Below, one piece after another: positions 24,797-31,661 of a DNA stretch of 31,691 nt. The notes beneath the pieces were generated by a model. The model made no database searches and was not told the DNA's origin. It saw only the letters and a program-made list of their open reading frames with translations. Within the stretch, counting starts at the first letter, position 1. Every line of letters begins with the position of its first letter. The DNA is from Pseudomonadota bacterium. Its GTDB lineage: Bacteria; Pseudomonadota; Alphaproteobacteria; Rhizobiales; Devosiaceae. The position numbers were made by a program, and so were the translations under genes. Location of the stretch: the NCBI GenBank assembly GCA_023433775.1, contig JAEYTY010000015.1:1-31691 (forward strand). Direction: 5' to 3'.

Positions 24797-24856
24797 AAAA
24801 TCGGTCCGGTGGACCGATTTTAGGGTCGAACGCCCGGAGAGCTGCGCTCGCAGGGC
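24797..24856. repeat. Two-hairpin element, copy 1 (after dnaA)
   Basis: Hairpin A: an 11-base perfect stem at 24797-24807 and 24811-24821 with loop GGT. Ten bases later, hairpin B at 24832-24856 starts GCCC and ends GGGC, with an inner GAGC/GCTC stem and loop TGC. It begins 18 bases after the dnaA stop and could end the transcript. Copy 2 lies after dnaN. Confidence 0.75.
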
Positions 24857-24943
24857 ACGAATTCCAGAGGCCTTTCTTCCCGGCCGGCAAAAAAAGACAC
24901 GGTGCTGGTCAGTGACTTTCCCGTGGCAAAAGACCGCCCGCCC

Positions 24944-24971
24944 TTGCCAATGCATTTACAAATTGTAAATG
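24944..24971 (+). promoter_or_regulatory. Candidate dnaN promoter overlapped by a 19-bp palindrome
   Basis: TTGCCA at 24944-24949 could be a -35 box, with TAAATG at 24966-24971 as a poor -10 at 16-base spacing. The perfect dyad CATTTACAA-A-TTGTAAATG occupies 24953-24971, covering spacer and -10. The dyad is certain; the promoter assignment is weak. A repressor site for dnaN is plausible. Confidence 0.45.
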
Positions 24972-24986
24972 TACCGCATAGTTGCA

Positions 24987-25025
24987 AAACCCCGGTTCGC
25001 CGGGGTTTGCCGTCTCTTGAGACGG
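24987..25025 (+). terminator. Two hairpins in the dnaN leader
   Basis: AAACCCCGG/CCGGGGTTT with a TTCG tetraloop (24987-25008), immediately followed by CCGTCTC/GAGACGG with a two-base loop (25010-25025). The first could be an attenuator or the final stop for dnaA transcripts; its T-run is only three bases. ATG of dnaN follows 28 bases later. Confidence 0.5.
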
Positions 25026-25053
25026 ATATTGAGTGCCAGGGGTAGGTCGGAAA

Positions 25054-26175
25054 ATGAAAGTCACGCTCGAACGCAATCATCTGCTCAAGTCGCTGAGCCA
25101 TGTGCATCGCGTGGTCGAGCGCCGCAATACCTATCCGATCCTGGCCAATGTGCTGTTCAAGGCCAGCGACGACCATGTGGAATTGCGCGCCACCGATCTC
25201 GATATCGAGGTGACCGAGAGCCTGCCCGCCATGGTGTCGACGCCGGGCACCACGACGGTTCCAGCCCATACGCTCTATGAAATCGTGCGCAAGCTTTCCG
25301 ACGGCGCCGAAGTGAGGCTCGAAACCGATGGCGGCGAGAACATGGTTCTCACCTCCGGCCGGTCGCGCTTCAACCTCGCCTGCCTCAATCCCGAAAGCTT
25401 CCCCGATCTCAAGTCGGGCGCCTTCGCGCATGAATTCGATATCGCCGCCGCCTCCCTGCGCGAGCTGATCGAGCGCACCCAGTTCGCCATTTCCAACGAA
25501 GAAACCCGCTATTATCTCAACGGCATCTATTTCCATGCCGTCGAAAATTCCGCCTCGGGCAGCCTGTTCCGCGCCGTCGCTACCGATGGCCACCGCATGG
25601 CGCGCGCCGAGATCGCTGCGCCCGCCGGCGCCGCCGGCATGAGCGGCATTATCGTGCCCAAAAAGACCGTGGGCGAAGTGCAGAAACTGCTCGATGGCAC
25701 GGATGGCGATGTGCATGTCGAGGTGAGCGACACCAAAATCCGCTTCACCGTGGGTCCCGTCGTGCTGCTCTCCAAGCTCATCGAAGGCACCTTTCCCGAT
25801 TATGACCGGGTGACGCCCAAGAACAATGACAAGCAGATGGTGGTCGACAAGTCCGGCTTTGCCATTGCCGTCGATCGCGTCTCGACCATTGCCTCGGATC
25901 GCGGCGGCAAAGCCGTCAAGCTCGCCGCCAAAGATGGCTTGCTCGAACTCTCCGTCACCAATCCTGACCATGGCACGGCCAGTGAGGAAGTGGCGGTCGA
26001 GTTCGACACCGACGGTTTTGAAATCGGCTTCAATGCCCGCTATCTGCTCGACATCGTCAGCCAGATCCGCACCGACAGCGCCGTGTTCCTCTTCAACGAC
26101 GCCAATTCACCCACACTGGTGAAGGAAGAGGGCGAGGCCAACGCGCTCTATGTGCTGATGCCGATGCGTGTCTAA
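25054..26175 (+). CDS. dnaN: DNA polymerase III beta subunit (sliding clamp)
   Basis: A 373-residue clamp protein (usual length about 370) that forms a ring around DNA and tethers polymerase III. Three repeats of the clamp fold are traceable: MKVTLERNHLLKSLSHVHRVV with RRNTYPILANVLF, RELIERTQFAISNEETRYYLNGIYF with ATDGHRMARAE, and KLIEGTFPDYDRVTP with the C-terminal ALYVLMPMRV, which lines the protein-binding cleft. ATG 25054 begins the conserved sequence; the in-frame codon at 25033 is upstream of it without family support. It lies 274 bases after dnaA, with hairpins and a dyad between, so it is probably transcribed at least partly on its own. Confidence 0.97.
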   Translation: MKVTLERNHLLKSLSHVHRVVERRNTYPILANVLFKASDDHVELRATDLDIEVTESLPAMVSTPGTTTVPAHTLYEIVRKLSDGAEVRLETDGGENMVLTSGRSRFNLACLNPESFPDLKSGAFAHEFDIAAASLRELIERTQFAISNEETRYYLNGIYFHAVENSASGSLFRAVATDGHRMARAEIAAPAGAAGMSGIIVPKKTVGEVQKLLDGTDGDVHVEVSDTKIRFTVGPVVLLSKLIEGTFPDYDRVTPKNNDKQMVVDKSGFAIAVDRVSTIASDRGGKAVKLAAKDGLLELSVTNPDHGTASEEVAVEFDTDGFEIGFNARYLLDIVSQIRTDSAVFLFNDANSPTLVKEEGEANALYVLMPMRV

Positions 26176-26192
26176 TTGGCGTCCCGCAGGGG

Positions 26193-26251
26193 AAATCGCT
26201 CCAGTGGAGCGATTTAAGCCGACTAGGCCCGGAGCGCTATGCGCGCAGGGC
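26193..26251. repeat. Two-hairpin element, copy 2 (after dnaN)
   Basis: Hairpin A: a 10-base perfect stem at 26193-26202 and 26206-26215 with loop AGT. Eleven bases later, hairpin B at 26227-26251 matches copy 1 at 21 of 25 positions; the four differences are one compensated pair and two loop bases. It lies in the 137-base gap between dnaN and recF. Confidence 0.75.
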
Positions 26252-26312
26252 GGCGTTTCAGGCCCGAAGAGTTTCCCGCAAGGCGCGCGGGCGCTCGGAA
26301 CGTGACAGAAAA

Positions 26313-27425
26313 ATGACCCGCCACATCTCCCGCCTGCGCCTCACTGCGTTCCGCAATTATGCTTCCGCCGCGCTCGATCTCGACCATCGCCATCTGGTGC
26401 TGACCGGCTCCAATGGCGCGGGCAAGACCAATCTGCTCGAGGCCATTTCTGTGCTCTCCCCCGGCCGTGGCCTGCGCGGGGCGAGTTTTGATACCCTCCA
26501 GAGCCAGGGCACCGATATAGGCTGGGCCGTGGCGGCTTCTATTGAAACCGATGACGGCCCGGTCGATATCGGCACCGGCGCCCAGCCCGATGGCGGGCGG
26601 CGCGTGCGGATCAATGGCGCCAATGCCCGCTCCATCGAGGCCATGAGCGATTATCTGCGCGTGCTCTGGCTCACCCCGGCCATGGATGGCCTCTTTTCGG
26701 GCCCCGCCGGTGAGCGGCGCCGCTTTCTCGACCGATTGGTGACCACCCTGATCCCGTCCCATTCGGCAACGGTGAGCGATTTCGAAAAGGCCATGCGCCA
26801 GCGCAACCGGCTGCTCGAAGACAATGGCGATCCCGCCTGGCTCAGTGCCGTCGAAGCCCAGATGGCTGAACTGGGGGCCTCCATCCACCTCAATCGCACC
26901 GATAGCCTCCATCACCTCCAGGCGCTGATTGCCGAGAGCCTTGAAGATGGCAATTTCCCCGCCGCGCAACTGGCGCTGACGCCGCTTTTCGAGGACGACG
27001 AGGAGCCCGGCGTCTCGGCGCAGCTCGAAGCGCGCCTCGCACAGCTCTGGCAGAACGCGCGCGGCCTTGATCGGGCGGCCGGGCGCACCACATCAGGACC
27101 ACACCGGGTCGATCTCGAGGTGGTCCATGCGCAAAAGGGAATGCCGGCGGCGCTGGGTTCTACCGGCGAACAGAAAGCCCTGCTGATCGGCCTCATTCTG
27201 GCTCATGCCCGGCTGGTGCGGTTGCGCACCGGCATCGTGCCTTTTCTGCTCCTCGACGAGATTGCCGCCCATCTCGATCCCGACCGGCGGCGGGCGCTGT
27301 TCGAGGCGCTGGACGGGCTGGGAACACAGTGCTTTCTCACCGGAACCGACCCGGTTCTCTTCGAGGCGCTGGGCGAGCGGGCCCAGCGGATCAATGTGCG
27401 CGAAGGCAGGCTGGCGCGCGACTAG
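26313..27425 (+). CDS. recF: DNA replication and repair protein RecF
   Basis: A 370-residue SMC-like ATPase that, with RecO and RecR, loads RecA at single-strand gaps. It opens HISRLRLTAFRNYASAALDL, the usual RecF start, with Walker A GSNGAGKTNLLEA (K38). RFLDRLVTTLIPSHS follows, the ABC-type signature is STGEQKALLIGLILAHA, and Walker B is FLLLDEIAAHLDPDRR (D315, E316). Small GC-rich hairpins without T-runs (27432-27448 and 27454-27472) follow the stop before gyrB. Order dnaN-recF-gyrB is ancestral. Confidence 0.96.
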   Translation: MTRHISRLRLTAFRNYASAALDLDHRHLVLTGSNGAGKTNLLEAISVLSPGRGLRGASFDTLQSQGTDIGWAVAASIETDDGPVDIGTGAQPDGGRRVRINGANARSIEAMSDYLRVLWLTPAMDGLFSGPAGERRRFLDRLVTTLIPSHSATVSDFEKAMRQRNRLLEDNGDPAWLSAVEAQMAELGASIHLNRTDSLHHLQALIAESLEDGNFPAAQLALTPLFEDDEEPGVSAQLEARLAQLWQNARGLDRAAGRTTSGPHRVDLEVVHAQKGMPAALGSTGEQKALLIGLILAHARLVRLRTGIVPFLLLDEIAAHLDPDRRRALFEALDGLGTQCFLTGTDPVLFEALGERAQRINVREGRLARD

Positions 27426-27486
27426 GCCAATGGGCCGATAACAGGCCCGAAATCCCCGGCAAATGCCGCGGGAATGGCCAATTTCC

Positions 27487-27515
27487 TTGGGGTTTCACCC
27501 CCGCTCCGCTAGAAC
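27487..27515 (+). promoter_or_regulatory. Candidate gyrB promoter
   Basis: TTGGGG at 27487-27492 (within CTTGGGG) and TAGAAC at 27510-27515 (within CTAGAAC) with an exact 17-base spacer. This resembles the CTTG...CTA form of rhizobial housekeeping promoters. The leader would be about 27 bases. Confidence 0.4.
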
Positions 27516-27548
27516 ATAAGCCAATCGAAATTGACTGATTCGGACCCC

Positions 27549-30002
27549 ATGACCGATAGCGAAAACCCGACACCGAACGAATATGGCGCCGACAGCATCA
27601 AGGTGCTGAAGGGTCTCGATGCCGTGCGCAAGCGTCCCGGCATGTATATCGGCGATACCGATGACGGTTCGGGCCTGCATCACATGGTCTATGAGGTGGT
27701 CGACAATGCCATCGACGAGGCGCTGGCCGGCCACGCCGATCTCGTCACGGTCACCCTAAATGCCGATGGCTCCTGCTCGGTCAACGACAATGGCCGCGGC
27801 ATTCCGGTGGGCATTCACAAGGAAGAGGGCGTCTCGGCGGCCGAGGTCATCATGACCCAGCTCCATGCCGGCGGTAAGTTCGACCAGAATTCCTACAAGG
27901 TCTCTGGTGGCCTCCATGGCGTGGGCGTCTCGGTCGTCAATGCCCTTTCGGTCTTCCTCAAGCTCAATATCCGCCGCGATGGCAATATCCATGAGATGAG
28001 CTTCACCCATGGCGTGGCCGATGCCCCGCTCAAGGTCATCGGCACCTATGTCGAAAACCGGCAGCCCGGCACCTATGAAGGCCGCTCGGGCTCGGAAATC
28101 ACCTTCCTGCCCTCGACCGACACCTTCACCATGGTGGAGTTCGATTTCAAGACGCTCGAACACCGGTTGCGCGAGCTGGCCTTTCTCAATTCCGGCGTGC
28201 GCATCCTTTTGCGCGATCATCGCCATCCCGAGCCGATCGAGGTCGAGCTCTTCTACGAAGGCGGGCTCGAGGCCTTTGTCAAATATCTCGACAAGTCCAA
28301 GGCGCCGGTGGTGGACAAGCCCATCACCATGATCAGCGAAAAGGACGGCATCACCGTCGAAGTCGCGCTGCAGTGGAACGACAGCTACCACGAGAATGTG
28401 CTGTGCTTCACCAATAACATCCCGCAGCGCGATGGCGGCACGCACCTTGCTGGCCTCCGCGGCGCGCTGACGCGTCAGGTCATCGGCTATGCTGACAGCT
28501 CGGGCATTGCCAAGAAGGAAAAGGTGACCATGACGGGTGACGACACCCGTGAAGGCCTCACCTGCGTGCTTTCGGTCAAGGTGCCCGATCCCAAATTCTC
28601 GTCCCAGACCAAGGACAAGCTGGTCTCCTCCGAAGTGCGGCCCGTTGTCGAAAACATCGTCAATGAAAAGCTCGGCCAGTGGTTCGAGGAGCATCCGGTC
28701 GAAGCCAAGATCATCGTGGGCAAGGTGGCCGAAGCCGCCGCTGCCCGCGAAGCCGCCCGCAAGGCCCGCGAGCTGACCCGCCGCAAGGGCGCGCTCGAGA
28801 TTTCCTCGCTGCCCGGCAAGCTGGCCGATTGCCAGGAACGCGATCCGGCAAAGTCGGAAATCTTCATCGTCGAGGGTGACTCGGCTGGTGGCTCCGCCAA
28901 GCAGGGCCGCGACCGCTCCAATCAGGCCGTGCTGCCCCTGCGCGGCAAGATCCTCAATGTCGAGCGCGCGCGTTTTGACCGCATGATTTCGTCCGATCAG
29001 GTCGGCACGCTAATCACGGCGCTCGGCACCGGCATTGGCCGCGAAGAGTTCAACGCCGACAAGCTGCGCTACCACAAGATCATCATCATGACCGACGCCG
29101 ACGTGGACGGCGCCCATATCCGCACCCTGCTGCTCACCTTCTTCTATCGGCAGACGCGCGAATTGATTGAGCGCGGGCATATCTACATTGCCCAGCCGCC
29201 GCTTTACAAAGCCACGCGTGGCCGCAGCGAGCTCTATCTCAAGGACGAGCGGGCGCTGGAAGATTATCTGCTCGATGGCGGCCTTGAAGAGGCCGTGTTC
29301 AAGACCCGGGACGGCATCGAACATGCCGGCCAGGACCTGATGAGCATTCTCCATCAATCGCGCGACATCCAGAACGCCATCAACAATCTCAACCTGCGCT
29401 ACAATCGCAATCTGGTCGAACAGGCCGCCATTGTCGGCGGGCTCGACCCCGATGGCATGTCGGACCCGGAAAAGAGCGCGGAAACGCTGGAGCGCGTTGC
29501 CAATCGCCTCGACCGCATTTCGGACGAGCTGGAGCGCGGCTGGACCGGCACGGTCACCGACGAAGACGCACTGGCCTTTTCGCGCACCGTGCGCGGCGTC
29601 ACCGAAACGCACATGATCGACCGGGCCCTGCTGCAAAGCGCCGATGCGCGCAAGCTGCGCCAATTGGCCGAACGGCTGGACGAGCTCTTTGGCGGTGTGC
29701 CGACGCTGACCCGCAAGGGCGAGACCATCAACATTTATGGCCCCGCCTCGCTGTTCAAGGCCGTCACCGATGCCGGCCGCAAGGGCGTCAGTCTGCAGCG
29801 CTACAAGGGTCTGGGCGAAATGAATGCCGAGCAGCTCTGGGAAACCACGCTCGACCCCAATGCCCGGACCCTGCTGCGCGTTGAGATAGACCAGACCGAC
29901 GAAGCCGACGAAATCTTCACCGCCCTCATGGGCGACCTCGTCGAACCCCGCCGCGAATTCATCCAGGACAATGCGCTGAACGTCAGTAATTTGGACGTCT
30001 GA
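27549..30002 (+). CDS. gyrB: DNA gyrase subunit B
   Basis: An 817-residue ATPase subunit of gyrase, which introduces negative supercoils with GyrA. The GHKL ATPase site shows EVVDNAIDEAL (E49, N53), NDNGRGIP (D80) and GGLHGVGVSVVNALS. The transducer contains QTKDKLVSSEVRP. The TOPRIM metal site is VEGDSAGGSAKQGRDR (E442) and MTDADVDGAHIRTLLL (D516, D518). The C-terminal gyrase block is QRYKGLGEMNAEQLWETT. ATG 27549 is used; TTG 27531 would add six residues. The gene is complete. Its 29787-29888 segment is matched by an inverted diverged copy just downstream (30117-30218). Confidence 0.97.
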   Translation: MTDSENPTPNEYGADSIKVLKGLDAVRKRPGMYIGDTDDGSGLHHMVYEVVDNAIDEALAGHADLVTVTLNADGSCSVNDNGRGIPVGIHKEEGVSAAEVIMTQLHAGGKFDQNSYKVSGGLHGVGVSVVNALSVFLKLNIRRDGNIHEMSFTHGVADAPLKVIGTYVENRQPGTYEGRSGSEITFLPSTDTFTMVEFDFKTLEHRLRELAFLNSGVRILLRDHRHPEPIEVELFYEGGLEAFVKYLDKSKAPVVDKPITMISEKDGITVEVALQWNDSYHENVLCFTNNIPQRDGGTHLAGLRGALTRQVIGYADSSGIAKKEKVTMTGDDTREGLTCVLSVKVPDPKFSSQTKDKLVSSEVRPVVENIVNEKLGQWFEEHPVEAKIIVGKVAEAAAAREAARKARELTRRKGALEISSLPGKLADCQERDPAKSEIFIVEGDSAGGSAKQGRDRSNQAVLPLRGKILNVERARFDRMISSDQVGTLITALGTGIGREEFNADKLRYHKIIIMTDADVDGAHIRTLLLTFFYRQTRELIERGHIYIAQPPLYKATRGRSELYLKDERALEDYLLDGGLEEAVFKTRDGIEHAGQDLMSILHQSRDIQNAINNLNLRYNRNLVEQAAIVGGLDPDGMSDPEKSAETLERVANRLDRISDELERGWTGTVTDEDALAFSRTVRGVTETHMIDRALLQSADARKLRQLAERLDELFGGVPTLTRKGETINIYGPASLFKAVTDAGRKGVSLQRYKGLGEMNAEQLWETTLDPNARTLLRVEIDQTDEADEIFTALMGDLVEPRREFIQDNALNVSNLDV

Positions 30003-30023
30003 GAGCCGTGCCTGTGCTTCCAA

Positions 30024-30072
30024 GCATAACTTGAGCGCTACAGGCATAAGACGAGCGGGTACTTGGGCATAA
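30024..30072. repeat. Three GCATAA-centred imperfect repeats after gyrB
   Basis: GCATAA occurs at 30024, 30044 and 30067. The first two sit in a 20-base imperfect tandem unit ending GAGCG (AGCATAACTTGAGCGCTAC and GGCATAAGACGAGCGGGTAC); the third lies in GGGCATAATTTGG. Arrays of short repeats like this are typical of the ends of some transposable elements, but no transposase is present. Confidence 0.5.
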
Positions 30073-30116
30073 TTTGGAATCAGATGCCCGGCCGCTGGTG
30101 GTCAGGCCATTTGCAC

Positions 30117-30218
30117 GATCTCGACGCGCAGCAGCGTGCGGGCATTGGGGGCCAGCGTGGTTTCCCAGAGCTGCTCGGCATTCATTTCCCCGAGGCCTTT
30201 GTAGCGCTGCAGAGAGAC
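30117..30218 (-). pseudogene. Inverted fragment of a gyrB 3' region
   Basis: On the minus strand these 102 bases encode VSLQRYKGLGEMNAEQLW and on to ARTLLRVEI, the same stretch as codons at 29787-29888 of the resident gyrB, without gaps. I count 12 differing bases in 11 codons; ten codons are synonymous and one changes Asp to Ala. Clear similarity stops at both ends, and a stop codon follows four codons later. It is therefore a remnant of a second, functional-lineage gyrB rather than a fresh self-copy. Confidence 0.9.
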
Positions 30219-30234
30219 ACTTGGCGCTTCTGAC

Positions 30235-30798
30235 CTACATGCCCAAGCCGACCGGCGTGCTTGATATCGACACGGGAAACACGTGCTCCTCGTCAGGGAA
30301 CTGGGTCACCAAGGACTCCATGGCCTCGTTCACGAAGCGCTCAAGATCTTCAATGATGCCCCGTGTGTACGGAGATGGGGCGTCACACAAAACTTTCTGC
30401 CAGATCTGCGTCGTCACCAGCAGCTGATATCGACCCAATTCTAATGCTCTGGCCTGAACGGCGTTCTCCACATCGGCGTCACGCCATGCCGCCGAAAATT
30501 CGAGGAATGTGTCGTAGTCTTCCGGGCGAGGAAAATACTCGACGCTGTCGTCGGAGGACCTGCTGATCCATATCTTCCCCCGAGAGCAGTTGACGGAGTA
30601 CTCAACCTCGCAGCGCAAGGGCGCGCCGTTGCGGGTGGACAACCACGACAGTTCGGCCCGCACTCCGTTTCGGCGTTCGCCGTTGCCCATGTAGTGCCCG
30701 CCCGGCAGCAACCTGAAATCGTAGCGATCATTCAAACGCGAGCAAAATAGCACGTCAGGTAGCACGTCCAGGGTGACGTCGGTGTCGTGGGTCAACAT
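30235..30798 (-). CDS. Protein of unknown function in the accessory segment
   Basis: A 187-residue soluble protein beginning MLTHDTDVTLDVLPDVLFCS, with GGHYMGNGERRNGVRAELSW, EVEYSVNCSRGKIWISRSSD and a helical C-terminal half (IIEDLERFVNEAMESLVTQFPDE in part). No signal peptide or membrane segment, and no family recognised. ATG 30798 is preferred over an upstream start at 30885 because CGGAG lies seven to eight bases before it and the extension has no coding character. An 8-bp inverted repeat sits at its start. It is divergent from the gene at 30960 and its end nearly touches the gyrB remnant. Confidence 0.6.
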   Translation of the reverse strand: MLTHDTDVTLDVLPDVLFCSRLNDRYDFRLLPGGHYMGNGERRNGVRAELSWLSTRNGAPLRCEVEYSVNCSRGKIWISRSSDDSVEYFPRPEDYDTFLEFSAAWRDADVENAVQARALELGRYQLLVTTQIWQKVLCDAPSPYTRGIIEDLERFVNEAMESLVTQFPDEEHVFPVSISSTPVGLGM

Positions 30799-30821
30799 GT
30801 TCGCACTCCGTTTTGCGAACA
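30798..30821. promoter_or_regulatory. 8-bp inverted repeat at the start of the accessory gene
   Basis: TGTTCGCA at 30798-30805 and TGCGAACA at 30814-30821, eight bases apart, covering the start codon's first base and the ribosome-binding site of the minus-strand gene. A second palindrome, ATGACGTCAT, lies at 30861-30870. Either could bind a regulator of the divergent pair. Confidence 0.4.
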
Positions 30822-30959
30822 GTGCAGCCAGACAATGCAAGCAACCAGATGCGGCCCTGCATGACGTCATCGCGTGTGCAGACACAGGGACGATGGCCTA
30901 CTCAAGGGACTGACGTCTACTGGACTGATGCCAGGCGACGACTCGGATAAACTGCTCGC

Positions 30960-31661
30960 ATGATCACGCGTAAAGAACTCTACGACCTTGTGTGGTCGCA
31001 GCCTATGACGAAGGTCTGTGACCGCTTCGATGTCTCGAGCAGCTATATGGCTCGCGTCTGCAGCCTGCTGAACGTGCCGCGACCACCAAGGGGATATTGG
31101 GCCAAGCTGGCGGTTGGCAAAGCTCCCGCTGCCGAAACCCTGCCTGATGCCTTGCCGGGCGATCAACTGACCTGGAATGAGAAGGGCGGTCCACGGCCGC
31201 CCTCGCCACCGCGTAGGCCCACGATACCAAGAGCACGGCGATCCTCGGTCCAGAAAAGGGCGGCTTCGACCGACATCCACCCATTGATCCAAAGTTCGCG
31301 CGCCGAATTCCTGCGATTGAGGCCGCGTGAGAATGGTGGCTATCTGAAACCATTCAAGAAGCTGCTGCCAGATGTCAGCGCCTCCGACGCCCAGCTCGAT
31401 CGTGTGCTTGGTGTGGCCGGTAAGCTCTACAACGAGTTGGAGGCATTGGCAGCGAGAGTAGTAATAGCTCCCGGGGATCGTCGCTGGCACTGCAAGAGCG
31501 TAGACGAGCGCGAGGTGCCGCAGAAGGACCGACAGTACTCCTTGTCCGGCATCAGCGCCCTTGGCGATCGTGCCCCTCGGCGTGGTGTAACTGAGGCAGG
31601 GCCTCCACGCATATCCGGCTTGGCCGGGTTGGTCAGCGTGCTGGGACTGCCGGCAGGCTGA
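30960..31661 (+). CDS. Protein of unknown function with N-terminal helix-turn-helix-like segment
   Basis: A 233-residue protein starting MITRKELYDLVWSQPMTKVC. The stretch MTKVCDRFDVSSSYMARVC, followed by LNVPRPPRGYWAKLAVGKA, has the spacing of a helix-turn-helix and recalls a hypothetical family I have seen repeatedly in proteobacterial accessory regions. The middle is Pro/Arg-rich (GGPRPPSPPRRPTIPRARR). AARVVIAPGDRRW and VDEREVPQKD look conserved in that family, but the last 45 residues (SLSGISALGDRAPRRGV onward) look like out-of-frame sequence, so the gene may be shortened by a frameshift. Function unknown; a regulatory or DNA-binding role is only a guess. No strong ribosome-binding site is seen. 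Confidence 0.55.
   Translation: MITRKELYDLVWSQPMTKVCDRFDVSSSYMARVCSLLNVPRPPRGYWAKLAVGKAPAAETLPDALPGDQLTWNEKGGPRPPSPPRRPTIPRARRSSVQKRAASTDIHPLIQSSRAEFLRLRPRENGGYLKPFKKLLPDVSASDAQLDRVLGVAGKLYNELEALAARVVIAPGDRRWHCKSVDEREVPQKDRQYSLSGISALGDRAPRRGVTEAGPPRISGLAGLVSVLGLPAG

Noticed and set aside
23298..24890. Minus-strand frame of 530 codons opposite dnaA
   Set aside because: Antisense shadow of dnaA with no recognisable domain.
30074..30427. Plus-strand frame of 117 codons after gyrB
   Set aside because: It crosses the inverted gyrB fragment in antisense and overlaps the unknown gene on the other strand; no coding signals.
30798..30821. LexA (SOS) box
   Set aside because: The alphaproteobacterial LexA site is a direct repeat GTTC-N7-GTTC; here the arms are inverted.
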